NCBI RefSeq assembly: GCF_026420845.1
Contig: NZ_JAOWCB010000007.1
Span: forward strand, 186,001-250,000
Direction: 5' to 3'
Origin: Streptomyces sp. PR69
GTDB lineage: Bacteria > Actinomycetota > Actinomycetes > Streptomycetales > Streptomycetaceae
DNA: 64,000 nt
The notes beneath the pieces were generated by a model, which ran no database searches, had not been told where the DNA came from, and saw nothing but the letters and a program-made list of their open reading frames with translations. The position numbers and the translations under genes were made by a program. How positions within the stretch are numbered: the first letter of the stretch is position 1; each line of letters starts with the position of its first letter. This document shows, piece by piece, positions 25,473-34,347 of this stretch.

Positions 25473-27140
25473 TCAGCCGTCCTGCCCGGGCAGCCGGTAG
25501 CCGTCCTTGACGTCGTCGAAGACGTGCTTGTGCCGCTGCCACTCCGCCTTGGGGGCGGAGAGATAGATGACGTGCTCCTTTCCGCCCGAGCGGCCGAACG
25601 CGAGGGCACAGGCGCGCCATTCGCGTGCCGAGCCCTGCCAGGTGAACTCCCAGATCGCGGCCGGCAGCTTCCGGAAGCTCGTGCTCTGCATCCGCAGCTT
25701 CCGGTAGTCGGGCAGCTTGCCTTCCTGCACGGACGCGGCCTCGTCGTCCTTCCAGTGCTGGAGGGGGTCGGGGCTGGCGAAGTCGCGGACCGAGATCCGT
25801 ATGCCCACCAGTCCGCTGGGGGAGACGTAGGCGATCTCGTTCCGTTCCTCCGCGCCGGAGGGCAGCGTGCGGGTCCAGCCGTCCGGCACGGGGAAGGAGA
25901 CGCCCAGCTCCTTCTCCTCGACGAGGTGGTAGCCCTCGGGGGTGGACGGCGGGGTGGCGCTCGGTGACGCGGAGGCTGTCGGCTGTCCGGTCTGCTTTCC
26001 GGCGGCCGACTGCTTCGCGCCGTCGCCGTCGTCGCCGATGCGCAGGGCCAGCGTCCCGGCGAGGGCCGCGCCTGCGAGGACTGCCAGGGCGGCCGCCCAG
26101 ACGGCCATGCGGCGCGCGCGGCGGGGGCGGTGTGGGCGGCGTGTACGGCGGTGCGGGCCGTCGTCGTCCGGGGGAGCGGCCGCGGCCTCGGCGGGCAGCA
26201 CGGCGGTGGCGACGCGGGCGCGGGCGGGGGCATCGCCCGCATCCCCGGCGGGTCCGTTCCCCGCCCTGCCGCCTGTCGCCGTCTGCGTCGCCGCCGCTGT
26301 CGCCGCCGCTGTCGCCGTCGTGGTCGTCGCCGACTGCCGCAGCGCCCGCTCCGCGGCCTCCGCCGAGGGCCGCTGCTCCGGGTCCTTCGCCAGCAGCGCC
26401 TCTATCAGCGGGGCGAGCGCCCCGGCCCGCCGCGGCGGCGTCAGCTCGTCGGCGGCTATCGCGTACGCCGTCTCCAGCGGGGTGGCCCTGCGGAACGGCG
26501 GTGTGCCCTCCACCGCCTGGTAGAGCGTCGCGCCCAGCGCCCACAGGTCGGACGCGGGCCCCGGCTTTCCGCCCCTGACCCGCTCCGGGGCCACATAGTC
26601 GATGGACCCGACCATCTCGCCCGTCTTGGTCAGGGTGGAGGTGCCGGTGGCCACGGCGATGCCGAAGTCCGTCAGCACCACCCGGCCGTCGTCGCCGAGC
26701 AGGACGTTTCCCGGTTTGACGTCCCGGTGCAGCACCCCGGCCGCATGGGCCGCCCGCAGGGCCGCGACCATGCCCCGGCCGATGCGTGCCGCCTCCCGGG
26801 GCGTCACCGGCCCATGCTCCTTGATCACATCGCTGAGTGTGAGCGACGGCACATACTCCATGACGACGCAGGGGCGTCCGTCGTCGTCGACCACGTCGTG
26901 GACCACGACGACATTGGGGTGGCTGATGCGGGCGGCGCTGCGCGCCTCGCGGCGGGTGCGTTCGTACAGGGTGGCCAGCTCGTCGTCGGCCAGATGCGGC
27001 GAGGCGTGCAGCCGCTTCACGGCGACCTGCCGCCCGAGCAGCTCGTCCTCGGCACGCCAAACGGTGCCCATGCCGCCGCGGCCTATGCGCTCCAGCAGCC
27101 GGTACCGCCCGGCGACCAGCTGCCCCTCTTCCGCCGACAC
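25473..27140 (-). CDS. Transmembrane Ser/Thr protein kinase (PknB-like)
   Basis: The 555-residue protein has a Hanks-type kinase domain at residues 12-265: GRGGMGTVWRA loop, VAVKRL lysine, VLHRDVKPGNVLL catalytic loop, LTDFGIA metal motif, SIDYVAPERV activation segment and DLWALGATLYQAVEG. A low-complexity Ala/Thr linker follows, then a membrane segment at about 380-400 (VWAAALAVLAGAALAGTLAL) and an outer domain (EEKELGVSFPVPDGW) like the sensor tails of other Streptomyces kinases. No PASTA repeats are seen. The GTG start with GAGGGGC upstream was chosen because the frame extends further without homology. Confidence 0.92.
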   Translation of the reverse strand: MSAEEGQLVAGRYRLLERIGRGGMGTVWRAEDELLGRQVAVKRLHASPHLADDELATLYERTRREARSAARISHPNVVVVHDVVDDDGRPCVVMEYVPSLTLSDVIKEHGPVTPREAARIGRGMVAALRAAHAAGVLHRDVKPGNVLLGDDGRVVLTDFGIAVATGTSTLTKTGEMVGSIDYVAPERVRGGKPGPASDLWALGATLYQAVEGTPPFRRATPLETAYAIAADELTPPRRAGALAPLIEALLAKDPEQRPSAEAAERALRQSATTTTATAAATAAATQTATGGRAGNGPAGDAGDAPARARVATAVLPAEAAAAPPDDDGPHRRTRRPHRPRRARRMAVWAAALAVLAGAALAGTLALRIGDDGDGAKQSAAGKQTGQPTASASPSATPPSTPEGYHLVEEKELGVSFPVPDGWTRTLPSGAEERNEIAYVSPSGLVGIRISVRDFASPDPLQHWKDDEAASVQEGKLPDYRKLRMQSTSFRKLPAAIWEFTWQGSAREWRACALAFGRSGGKEHVIYLSAPKAEWQRHKHVFDDVKDGYRLPGQDG

Positions 27141-27316
27141 AACGCGCCCCTCTACCGCCCTCAGGTCATCGAGGCGACACGATAACCGGCCGCACTCAGC
27201 CCGCCGCCTTCCGGGAGGGAAGCGGGCCGGCGACGGTGACGATCCGGTCACCGGCGTTGCCCGTACGGGCCCCTCGGCCGGGTGCCGTCTGGCGGCCCCA
27301 CGGCAGGTGCTGTTCC

Positions 27317-27451
27317 ATGGATCCCGAGCTGCTGGAACGGATCACCGCGCGACGCGCGGAACTGGACGAACTCGAAGAACAGCTGGCCAAGCAGCTGGCG
27401 GAGGAAGCCAACGTCGTCATCTGCCGCGTTGACGACACCCCGGAAGGCTGA
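27317..27451 (+). CDS. Very small coiled-coil protein (44 aa), possibly a remnant
   Basis: MDPELLERITARRAELDELE continues as a charged helix and ends VVICRVDDTPEG. I recall longer actinomycete proteins with the same start (MDPELLERITARR), so this may be a truncated copy. The ribosome-binding site is weak (GGCAGG about 10 bases upstream). A 42-bp perfect palindrome follows. Confidence 0.45.
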   Translation: MDPELLERITARRAELDELEEQLAKQLAEEANVVICRVDDTPEG

Positions 27452-27517
27452 GCTCCCGGGGGTGTACAGCGGTAGTCCAACGCGCTCAGCCGTACGTCGG
27501 GCCGAGGCCCCTGACGT

Positions 27518-27559
27518 GCGGGGCAGGTGACGCCCCGGCCGGGGCGTCACCTGCCCCGC
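27518..27559. terminator. 42-bp perfect palindrome between convergent genes
   Basis: The sequence is self-complementary from 27518 to 27559 with its centre at GGCC (27537-27540), giving a stem of up to about 19 bp. It lies between a plus-strand and a minus-strand gene and can terminate both. Confidence 0.85.
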
Positions 27560-27574
27560 GTCCGCGGCGTGGGT

Positions 27575-28279
27575 TCAGCTGAGCGTGTCCGCCGGCGGGC
27601 AGGTGCGGTGCCGGATCCAGGCGGTGCCGGCCGCGACCGTGGCGGGCATGGCCGCGAGTGCCATGGGGAAGGCGACGATGCCGAGTTCCCCGAGGACGGC
27701 GGCGCCGAGGAGCCCGATGCCGCCCCCGGCCAGTGCGGCTGCCACCACGATGAGCGGCAGCGTCTTGACGAGCGCCCGCCGGGTGGCGTCACGTCCGGCC
27801 GCCAGGTGGTGCTCAAGACGGCGTGACACACTGCGCAGGACCAGCCAGTAGGCGGCGGCAGCGCACAGTGCCCAGCCCGCCCACATCCACCAGGCGTCGA
27901 GGGTGGCGCGGCAGCCGAGGACCTCTCCGTCGGGCCCTGTCCCCGAGCCGGTACAGGGGTCCAGGAGATGGGACCAGGACACCCAGCAGAGGAAGACGGC
28001 GAGCAGGGCGGGCAGGGCGGCGCCCTTGGCCGCCGCGGCCGCGGTCTCCTTCAGGCGCTGGTGCTGCACGGGCAGCAGACCGCGTTCCATCGCCCAGGAG
28101 GTGGCCAGCGCCTCGATGTCACCGCCGATGTAGTCGGCGACCGACCGTCCGTCGAGGTCGGCGGCGACCAGGTCCGCGCTCAGCTCCTCCGCCATCTCCT
28201 CGGCCGCGGCCTTGTCGACTCCGAGGCGGTGCCAGGTCTGCCTGGCCTGGTGGGTCGCGTTCTCGGCGGTCAGCGTCAT
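27575..28279 (-). CDS. Multi-pass membrane protein controlled by the adjacent PadR regulator
   Basis: The 234-residue protein has a soluble helical N-terminus (residues 1-80, TWHRLGVDKAAAEEMAEELS) and four hydrophobic segments (about 88-108 ALPALLAVFLCWVSWSHLL; 128-148; 172-195; 200-220). The ATG lies 4 bases after AAGGAAAG and inside the end of the padR-type gene (ATGA overlap). Membrane proteins paired with PadR regulators often act in envelope stress or drug response. No transporter family was recognised. Confidence 0.8.
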   Translation of the reverse strand: MTLTAENATHQARQTWHRLGVDKAAAEEMAEELSADLVAADLDGRSVADYIGGDIEALATSWAMERGLLPVQHQRLKETAAAAAKGAALPALLAVFLCWVSWSHLLDPCTGSGTGPDGEVLGCRATLDAWWMWAGWALCAAAAYWLVLRSVSRRLEHHLAAGRDATRRALVKTLPLIVVAAALAGGGIGLLGAAVLGELGIVAFPMALAAMPATVAAGTAWIRHRTCPPADTLS

Positions 28280-28623
28280 GGTTCTTTCCTTGCGTTCTGG
28301 TTGATGATGGAGCCGATGCTCGTGGCGAGTTCGTTCCAGTCGCGGCTCCACGACCGAAGCGCCTGCATGCCTGCTTCGCTGGGGCGGTAGTAGGTACGGG
28401 CGGGTCCGCCGTCCCCGCTGCGGCGCTCGACCTCGACCAGCTCGCGCTTGCGCAAGCGCGCCAGTGCCGGATAGATCGATCCGTCCGCGACCTCCAGGCC
28501 GGCCTCGGCGAGCCTGACGGTCAGTTCGTAGCCGTAGACCGGGGACTCCGCCATCAGGGCCAGCAGGCACATGTCCAGCACCCCTCGCAGCCACTGGGCG
28601 CGGGGGGTGGATGTCTCTTCCAT
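28276..28623 (-). CDS. PadR-family transcriptional regulator
   Basis: The 115-residue protein has the PadR winged helix: WLRGVLDMCLLALMAESPVY, GYELTVRLAEAGLEVADGS, IYPALARLRKRELVEVERRS, then ARTYYRPSEAG and a C-terminal helix. The start MEETST was chosen because the promoter reads straight into it and upstream codons lack family sequence. It is first in an operon with a membrane protein (ATGA overlap), so it most likely represses its own operon. Confidence 0.92.
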   Translation of the reverse strand: MEETSTPRAQWLRGVLDMCLLALMAESPVYGYELTVRLAEAGLEVADGSIYPALARLRKRELVEVERRSGDGGPARTYYRPSEAGMQALRSWSRDWNELATSIGSIINQNARKEP

Positions 28624-28629
28624 GAGCCA

Positions 28630-28669
28630 GTACCTTACACAGCATGAGTCATGCACTACAAGCTAGTGC
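28630..28669 (-). promoter_or_regulatory. padR promoter with palindromic operators, possibly leaderless
   Basis: On the minus strand TTGTAG and TAAGGT form -35 and -10 boxes with an 18-base spacer. Inside the spacer is GCATGA-C-TCATGC (28642-28654), a perfect 6-bp inverted repeat. A second one, GCACTA-N5-TAGTGC (28653-28669), overlaps the -35. Only 8 bases separate the -10 from the ATG, and no Shine-Dalgarno is present, so the mRNA probably starts at or next to the start codon. Confidence 0.6.
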
Positions 28670-28690
28670 CGCATCAGGCAACGTTCGCCC
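28663..28690. repeat. Dispersed element, copy 1 (CTAGTGCCGCATCAGGCAAC...)
   Basis: This stretch upstream of the padR gene matches 45179-45203, upstream of glyA, at about 24 of 27 positions with one gap. Both copies sit in the same orientation relative to the minus-strand gene that follows. Confidence 0.6.
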
Positions 28691-28734
28691 TGCTGGGCAT
28701 GGGTGTAGATGGTGTGGTGCTGGTTCGGTGGGGG

Positions 28735-29367
28735 CTACTGGTCGGGATGGAGCAGGGTGCGGAAGGTCACTGACACGCGTCGGCTGCGTGGGACACGGCC
28801 GGTGGTTCCGGGATCGCTCTTGCGTGCGGCGATGGCATGGCGCCAGGTGTAGCGGGCCGGGCCGGTCATGACCAGCAGGCTGCCGGGGGCGAGTGGCACG
28901 GCCAGCTTCGTGCCGTCCTCGGGATGGGTGAAGTCCATGAGGCAGCCGGAGCCCAGTGAGATTGCGGTGATGACCGGACCGAAGCAGGGCAGGCAGTCGA
29001 TGTGGGCGCTGATCCCCTGACCCGGCTGGTACTCGTTGACGATCACCTGCTCCGCCTCCTGGTTCATCAGGCCTTCACGCGCGAGGCGGGCGGCCGTCTG
29101 GTGGGCCCATGCCGGAAGCGGCGGCGCGGCTTCCCGCCGGTCGCCTGCCACGCTGCGGCGGCCGTAGTCGTACCGGTGGCCGTAGTGCTGCACGCGCCGC
29201 TTCAACTGTGCCGACCACTCCGCGGCGTCGATGTCCGAGAGCAGGTCCTGGCAGGCGTCGGGGGTGAGCCAGTCGGCGATGTACTGCAGTCCCGGCACGG
29301 CAGCGGAGGGCTGCGGTCGGGATATGGCATCGATGCCCAGGGAAAGCTGGCCGGAAGTCTCAGACAT
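28735..29367 (-). CDS. AlkB-like 2-oxoglutarate/Fe(II)-dependent dioxygenase
   Basis: The 210-residue protein carries the AlkB fold motifs. NEYQPGQGISAHIDCLPCFG holds the H-x-D iron ligands near residue 113; YTWRHAIAARK holds the distal His; and RRVSVTFRTLLHPDQ at the end is the usual R-x-S-x-T-F-R 2-oxoglutarate-binding tail. Such enzymes demethylate alkylated nucleic acids or proteins. The N-terminal LQYIADWLTPDACQDLLSDI matches the ALKBH-like group. The start MSETSG gives the usual length. Confidence 0.9.
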   Translation of the reverse strand: MSETSGQLSLGIDAISRPQPSAAVPGLQYIADWLTPDACQDLLSDIDAAEWSAQLKRRVQHYGHRYDYGRRSVAGDRREAAPPLPAWAHQTAARLAREGLMNQEAEQVIVNEYQPGQGISAHIDCLPCFGPVITAISLGSGCLMDFTHPEDGTKLAVPLAPGSLLVMTGPARYTWRHAIAARKSDPGTTGRVPRSRRVSVTFRTLLHPDQ

Positions 29368-29469
29368 GCCCCCAACAGTAGCCAGTGCCCGCGCCACGTC
29401 TCCGCGAGTGGAAGGGGCCGAACACTCCGGACACGACCACGGGGCGGAAAGCTCCGGGAAACTGTGCGG

Positions 29470-29622
29470 ATGGCCGAACGGGTGCGGGTACGGGAGATCG
29501 ATGACGACGAGGGGCGGCGCCTGCTGCGGATCGTGCGCCGGGGCTCGGGGTCGGTGGTGACCTGGCGGCGTGCGCAGATGGTGCTCTTATCGGCCTGGGC
29601 GGGCACGGCGCCACCGCCATGA
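29470..29622 (+). pseudogene. IS630-family transposase N-terminal remnant
   Basis: The 50-codon frame begins MAERVRVREIDDDEGRRLLR and VRRGSGSVVTWRRAQMVLLS, the conserved start of IS630-type transposases (HTH region) in Streptomyces, and then loses homology at AWAGTAPPP. The catalytic DDE domain is absent. Confidence 0.75.
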
Positions 29623-30017
29623 CCCTGGCCCACCGCCCCCTACCAGTCCGTCGCCGGCCTGTGCCTCACCCTTCACCCGCGCCTGGGCCTGCGCCCGTCC
29701 GACAGCTGACGGCGCTCGGCACCTCGACTCACCCCGACTTCGCCGGCAGACCGCTCCCGCTGCTCGAAGTCGCGCAGTGGCTGCTGAAGTCTCCCCGGCT
29801 GATCCGGGGGACCTGGGAGGGGGAGCCGTGTTCGTCGGACGCTCTGCGTGCGGAATGCCACTGTCCGCGACATTAGGTCACCCGTAGGCGTCGAATAAGT
29901 GACGCCGAACACTTTCGAACGCGAATCGCGCATGCTTTCCGGCCCCCCGGGCAGGCGGGCCAGTCGCTGGACTTGTCTCAGCGCGGTACAAATCGGAATT
30001 GGAAGGCAAAACGCGAC
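29623..30017. other. 395-bp stretch without a convincing gene
   Basis: Between the IS630 remnant and the betaine operon there are short open frames with Pro/Arg-rich shadow composition and no recognised family. The last 140 bases (after about 29880) are less GC-rich and presumably hold the operon promoter, but I could not pick a clear -35/-10 pair. Confidence 0.5.
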
Positions 30018-31514
30018 GTGTCAGCACAAAAGACCATCCACGTGGCCGGAGAGTGGCGTGAAGCCGCCTCCGGCGCCACGCGCGAGATCCTCGATCCCGC
30101 TGACGCGACCGTCTTCGCCGTCGTGGCGGAAGGCGGACGAGAGGATGCCGACGCCGCCGTGGCCGCCGCACGGGCCGCGTTCGACGCGGGCGAGTGGCCG
30201 CGGACGCCCGTCGCGGAGCGGGCCGCGCTGCTGCGCCGGGTCGCCGAGCTGCTGCAGCGCGACCGCGAGAAGATCGGACTGCTGGAGAGCCGTGACGCGG
30301 GCAAGACCCTCGAAGAGGGCCGTGTCGACGTCGACTGCGTGACCGACGCCTTCCGCTACTTCGCCGACCTCGTCATGAACGAAAGCGGCGGCCGGGTCGT
30401 CGACGCCGGGTCCGACGAGATCCACAGCGTCGTCGTGCACGAACCCGTCGGCGTCTGCGGCATGATCACGCCCTGGAACTACCCACTGCTCCAGGCCAGC
30501 TGGAAGATCGCCCCGGCCCTGGCCGCGGGCAACACCTTTGTGATCAAGCCCAGCGAGATCACCCCGCTGAGCACCGTCGCGCTGATCGAGCTGCTCGTCG
30601 AGGCCGGACTGCCCGCGGGCGTCGCCAACATCGTCACCGGCGCGGGCGACCCCGTCGGCGCACGTCTCGCCGACCACCCCGACGTGGACCTGATCTCCTT
30701 CACCGGCGGGCTGACCAGCGGCCAGCATGTGATGCGCGCCGCCGTCGACAGCGTCAAGAAGGTCGCCCTCGAACTCGGCGGCAAGAACCCCAACGTCGTC
30801 TTCGCCGACGCCTGCGAGACCGACGAGGGCTTTGACACCGCCGTCGACCAGGCGCTGAACGCCGCCTTCATCCACAGCGGCCAGGTCTGCTCCGCAGGCT
30901 CCCGCCTCATCGTCGAGGAGTCGCTGCGCGAGCGCTTCGTCGCCGAGATCGCCCGCCGCGCCGAGAAGATCCGCATCGGCCGCGGCACCGACCACGGCGT
31001 GGAGTGCGGCCCGCTGGTCTCCGCCCAGCAGCTCGCCAAGACCGAGGACTATGTGGCCTCCGCCCTCGCCGAGGGCGCGGTGCTGCGCGCGGGCGGCGAG
31101 CGGCCCAAGGGCGAGGAGTACGGGGACGGCTACTTCTACCGGCCCACCGTCCTCGACCAGTGCCACCGCACCATGCGCGTCATCCGTGAGGAGATCTTCG
31201 GCCCGGTGCTGACCGTCGAGACCTTCCGTACGGAGGACGAGGCCGTCGCCCTCGCCAACGACACCGAGTACGGCCTGGCCGGCGCGGTGTGGACCGCCGA
31301 CGCCGGACGCGCCCGCCGCGTCGCCGGGCGGCTGCGCCACGGCACCGTGTGGATCAACGACTTCCACCCGTACCTCCCGCAGGCGGAGTGGGGCGGCTTC
31401 GGCAAGTCCGGCATCGGACGCGAGCTGGGGCCCGCCGGACTCGACGAGTACCGCGAGGCCAAGCACGTCTACCAGAACCTCGCGCCGCGCCCCGTGCGCT
31501 GGTTCGCCGGCTGA
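30018..31514 (+). CDS. Betaine-aldehyde-dehydrogenase-type aldehyde dehydrogenase
   Basis: The 498-residue enzyme is an NAD(P)-dependent aldehyde dehydrogenase: VCGMITPWNYPLLQASWKIA, the cofactor site FTGGLTSGQH, catalytic Glu in VALELGGKNPNVVF, catalytic Cys in NAAFIHSGQVCSAGSRL (about 290) and REEIFGPVLTVETF. In this operon, ahead of a choline-oxidase-type flavoprotein and a betaine-type transporter, it should convert betaine aldehyde to glycine betaine. The GTG start (VSAQKTIHVAGEW) follows GGAAGG at 11 bases; the frame extends 15 codons upstream without family sequence. Confidence 0.92.
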   Translation: MSAQKTIHVAGEWREAASGATREILDPADATVFAVVAEGGREDADAAVAAARAAFDAGEWPRTPVAERAALLRRVAELLQRDREKIGLLESRDAGKTLEEGRVDVDCVTDAFRYFADLVMNESGGRVVDAGSDEIHSVVVHEPVGVCGMITPWNYPLLQASWKIAPALAAGNTFVIKPSEITPLSTVALIELLVEAGLPAGVANIVTGAGDPVGARLADHPDVDLISFTGGLTSGQHVMRAAVDSVKKVALELGGKNPNVVFADACETDEGFDTAVDQALNAAFIHSGQVCSAGSRLIVEESLRERFVAEIARRAEKIRIGRGTDHGVECGPLVSAQQLAKTEDYVASALAEGAVLRAGGERPKGEEYGDGYFYRPTVLDQCHRTMRVIREEIFGPVLTVETFRTEDEAVALANDTEYGLAGAVWTADAGRARRVAGRLRHGTVWINDFHPYLPQAEWGGFGKSGIGRELGPAGLDEYREAKHVYQNLAPRPVRWFAG

Positions 31515-31530
31515 CCGCACCGCCGGGCCG

Positions 31531-31561
31531 GCCGCAACAGCCGCAACAGCCGCAACGGCCG
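31531..31561 (+). repeat. Short tandem 9-bp repeat CCGCAACAG
   Basis: Three to four imperfect units lie between the aldehyde dehydrogenase stop and the flavoprotein gene. This looks like slippage in the 113-base spacer. Confidence 0.7.
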
Positions 31562-31627
31562 AAACAGCTGGCCCGGCCCGCACCGCACAGCGACCCCGCA
31601 GACTTCGAGCACCACCAGGAGCACCAC

Positions 31628-33169
31628 ATGCCCATGTACGACTACGTCATCGTCGGCGGCGGCACCGCCGGCTCGGTGATCGCCTCCCGTCTCACCGAGG
31701 ACCCCGACGTCACCGTCGCCGTCATCGAAGGCGGCCCGAGCGACGTCGACCGCGACGACGTGCTGACCCTGCGCCGCTGGATGGGGCTGCTCGGCGGCGA
31801 ACTGGACTACGACTACCCGACCACCGAGCAGCCGCGCGGCAACTCCCACATCCGGCACAGCCGCGCGCGCGTCCTGGGCGGGTGCTCCTCGCACAACACC
31901 CTCATCGCCTTCCAGCCGCTGCCGTCCGACTGGGACGAGTGGGCCGAGGCCGGGGCGGACGGCTGGGACGCCGCGTCGATGGCCCCGTACTTCGGCAAGC
32001 TGCGCAACAACATCGTCGCGGTCGACGAGGCCGACCGGAACGCCATCGCCCGCGACTTCGTCGACGCCGCCCAGTCCGCGCTGGACGTGCCGCGCGTCGA
32101 GGGCTTCAACAAGAAGCCGTTCCACGAGGGCGTCGGCTTCTTCGACCTCGCCTACCACCCGGAGAACAACAAGCGCTCCTCCGCCTCGGTGGCGTATCTG
32201 CACCCGTTCCTGGACCGCCCGAACCTGCATATCGCGCTGGAGACCTGGGCGTACAAGCTGGAGCTGGACGGCACGCGCGCGAAGGGCGTGCACATCCGCA
32301 CCAAGGACGGCGAGGAGCAGCTCGTCGAGGCCCGCCGTGAGGTGCTCGTCTGCGCGGGCGCGGTGGACACCCCGCGGCTGCTGATGCACTCCGGCATCGG
32401 CCCGCGCGAGGACCTTCAGAAGCTCGGCATCCCCGTGGTGCACGATCTGAAGGGCGTCGGCGAGAACCTGCTCGACCACCCCGAGTCGGTGATCGTGTGG
32501 GAGACGAACGGCCCGATCCCCGAGAACTCGGCGATGGACAGCGACGCCGGTCTGTTCGTGCGGCGCGACCCCGAATCCCGGGGCCCGGACCTGATGTTCC
32601 ACTTCTACCAGATCCCGTTCACCGACAACCCCGAGCGCCTGGGCTACGAACGGCCCGAGCACGGCGTGTCGATGACGCCGAACATCCCCAAGCCGCGCAG
32701 CCGCGGCCGCCTCTACCTGACCAGCGCCGACCCCGAGGTCAAGCCGGCCCTGGACTTCCGCTACTTCACGGACGAGGAGGACTACGACGGCCGCACCCTG
32801 GTCGACGGCATCCGCATCGCCCGTGAGATCGCCAAGACCGAGCCGCTGGCCGGCTGGCTCAAGCGCGAGGTCTGCCCCGGCCCGGACGTCGTCGGCGACG
32901 AGGAGCTGAGCGAGTACGCGCGCAAGGTGGCGCACACCGTGTACCACCCGGCGGGTACCTGCAAGATGGGCGCTTCGGATGACGAACTCGCCGTCGTCGA
33001 CCCGGAGTTGAAGATCCGGGGTCTGGACGGCATCCGCATCGCCGACGCGTCCGTGTTCCCGACCATGACCGCCGTCAACCCGATGATCGGCGTGCTGATG
33101 GTCGGCGAGAAGTGCGCGGAGCTGCTCACCGAAGCCCATGCCGCCGATACGAGGGGCGAGACCCGATGA
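31628..33169 (+). CDS. GMC flavoprotein, choline oxidase/dehydrogenase type
   Basis: The 513-residue protein has the FAD Rossmann motif [19 protein letters not shown]. It also has [17 protein letters not shown] with the His that binds FAD covalently in Arthrobacter choline oxidase, the GMC signature 2 region ([16 protein letters not shown]), and the active-site [11 protein letters not shown] and [13 protein letters not shown] with catalytic His and Asn. Overall similarity to choline oxidase is high as I recall that sequence, so it likely takes choline to betaine aldehyde. The electron acceptor cannot be decided here. AGGAG precedes the ATG. The stop overlaps the next gene (ATGA). Confidence 0.9.
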   Translation: MPMYDYVIVGGGTAGSVIASRLTEDPDVTVAVIEGGPSDVDRDDVLTLRRWMGLLGGELDYDYPTTEQPRGNSHIRHSRARVLGGCSSHNTLIAFQPLPSDWDEWAEAGADGWDAASMAPYFGKLRNNIVAVDEADRNAIARDFVDAAQSALDVPRVEGFNKKPFHEGVGFFDLAYHPENNKRSSASVAYLHPFLDRPNLHIALETWAYKLELDGTRAKGVHIRTKDGEEQLVEARREVLVCAGAVDTPRLLMHSGIGPREDLQKLGIPVVHDLKGVGENLLDHPESVIVWETNGPIPENSAMDSDAGLFVRRDPESRGPDLMFHFYQIPFTDNPERLGYERPEHGVSMTPNIPKPRSRGRLYLTSADPEVKPALDFRYFTDEEDYDGRTLVDGIRIAREIAKTEPLAGWLKREVCPGPDVVGDEELSEYARKVAHTVYHPAGTCKMGASDDELAVVDPELKIRGLDGIRIADASVFPTMTAVNPMIGVLMVGEKCAELLTEAHAADTRGETR

Positions 33170-34347
33170 CCCAGAACACCCAGACTGCGGCCGACGCCGC
33201 CAGCACCCCCGCCAGCACCCCGGCCACGGGGGACCTCGCCACGGGGGACCTCGCGAAGGGGAGCGCTGCGAGCGCGCCCGCCGTGTTCTCCGTGCGCAAC
33301 CTGTGGAAGGTCTTCGGACCCAAGGCCGACCGGGTGCCCGGCGACGCCTCCCTGGGCGCGCTGAGCCCGGCCGAGCTGCGCGAGCGCACCGGCTGCACCG
33401 CCGCCGTGCGGGACGTCTCCTTCGACGTCCGCAAGGGCGAGGTCTTCGTCGTCATGGGCCTGTCCGGCTCCGGCAAGTCCACGCTCGTACGCTGTCTGAC
33501 CCGGCTGATCGAGCCGACCTCCGGCGAACTGTCCATCGACGGCGAGGACGTGCTGTCCATGGACGCCGCCCGGCTGCGCGAACTGCGCCGCCACCGCGCC
33601 TCCATGGTCTTCCAGCACTTCGGGCTTCTGCCGCACCGCACCGTGATCGACAACGTCGCGTACGGCCTGGAGATCCAGGGCATGGGCAAGGCCGAGCGCC
33701 GCGCCCGCGCCGCCGAGGTGATCGCCAAGGTCGGCCTGGAGGGCCTGGAGCAGCGCCGCCCCGGCCAGCTCTCCGGCGGCCAGCAGCAGCGCGTCGGCCT
33801 CGCCCGCGCGCTCGCCGTCGACCCCGAGGTGCTCCTCTTCGACGAGCCGTTCAGCGCGCTCGACCCGCTGATCCGCCGCGATATGCAGGAGGAGGTCGTA
33901 CGGCTGCACCGCGAGGAGGGCCGCACGATGGTCTTCATCACCCACGATCTGAGCGAGGCGCTCAAGCTGGGCGACCGCATCGCGCTGATGCGCGACGGCC
34001 GGATCGTGCAGCTCGGCACCCCCGAGGAGATCGTGGGCTCGCCCGCCGACGACTACGTACGCGACTTCGTCCGCGATGTGCCGCGCGAGCAGGTCATGAA
34101 GGTGCGCCGGGCGGTGCGCCCCGCCCGCGGCGACGAGGCCGGCCGGGGCGCGGAGGTCTCCGCCGACGCCAAGGTGTGCGAGGCCGTCGAGATCGTCGCC
34201 CGCACCGGCGCGCCCGCGCGGGTCATGGACGGCGGACGGCTGCTCGGCATCGTCGACCAGGCCGCGCTGCTCGCCGTCGTCGCCGGGGTCGACCTGCCGG
34301 AGATGCCCGAGCAGCCCACCCCCGAGGAAGACGTGGTACCGGCATGA
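33166..34347 (+). CDS. Glycine betaine/choline ABC transporter ATP-binding protein (ProV/OpuAA-type)
   Basis: The 393-residue ATPase has a long Ala/Thr linker and then [18 protein letters not shown], Walker [30 protein letters not shown], signature [14 protein letters not shown], Walker [13 protein letters not shown], and [11 protein letters not shown]. The QHF-LLPHR-V pattern is typical of ProV/OpuAA. The C-terminal part ([20 protein letters not shown], then [13 protein letters not shown]) looks like a single CBS module, the ionic-strength sensor in this family. It overlaps its neighbours by 4 bases on both sides. Confidence 0.95.
   Translation: MTQNTQTAADAASTPASTPATGDLATGDLAKGSAASAPAVFSVRNLWKVFGPKADRVPGDASLGALSPAELRERTGCTAAVRDVSFDVRKGEVFVVMGLSGSGKSTLVRCLTRLIEPTSGELSIDGEDVLSMDAARLRELRRHRASMVFQHFGLLPHRTVIDNVAYGLEIQGMGKAERRARAAEVIAKVGLEGLEQRRPGQLSGGQQQRVGLARALAVDPEVLLFDEPFSALDPLIRRDMQEEVVRLHREEGRTMVFITHDLSEALKLGDRIALMRDGRIVQLGTPEEIVGSPADDYVRDFVRDVPREQVMKVRRAVRPARGDEAGRGAEVSADAKVCEAVEIVARTGAPARVMDGGRLLGIVDQAALLAVVAGVDLPEMPEQPTPEEDVVPA

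Noticed and set aside
27527..27826. Plus-strand 99-codon frame across the 42-bp palindrome
   Set aside because: It starts inside the terminator and lies opposite the membrane-protein gene; no ribosome-binding site or family.
29619..29876. 85-codon plus-strand frame after the IS630 remnant
   Set aside because: Pro/Arg-rich start, no ribosome-binding site, no recognised family; probably part of the decayed region.
33138..34343. Extension of the permease frame over the ATPase gene, giving one open frame of 1,086 codons
   Set aside because: The first 400 codons are Arg/Gly/Pro-rich shadow sequence of the ATP-binding gene; the permease starts at ATG 34344 with an ATGA overlap.
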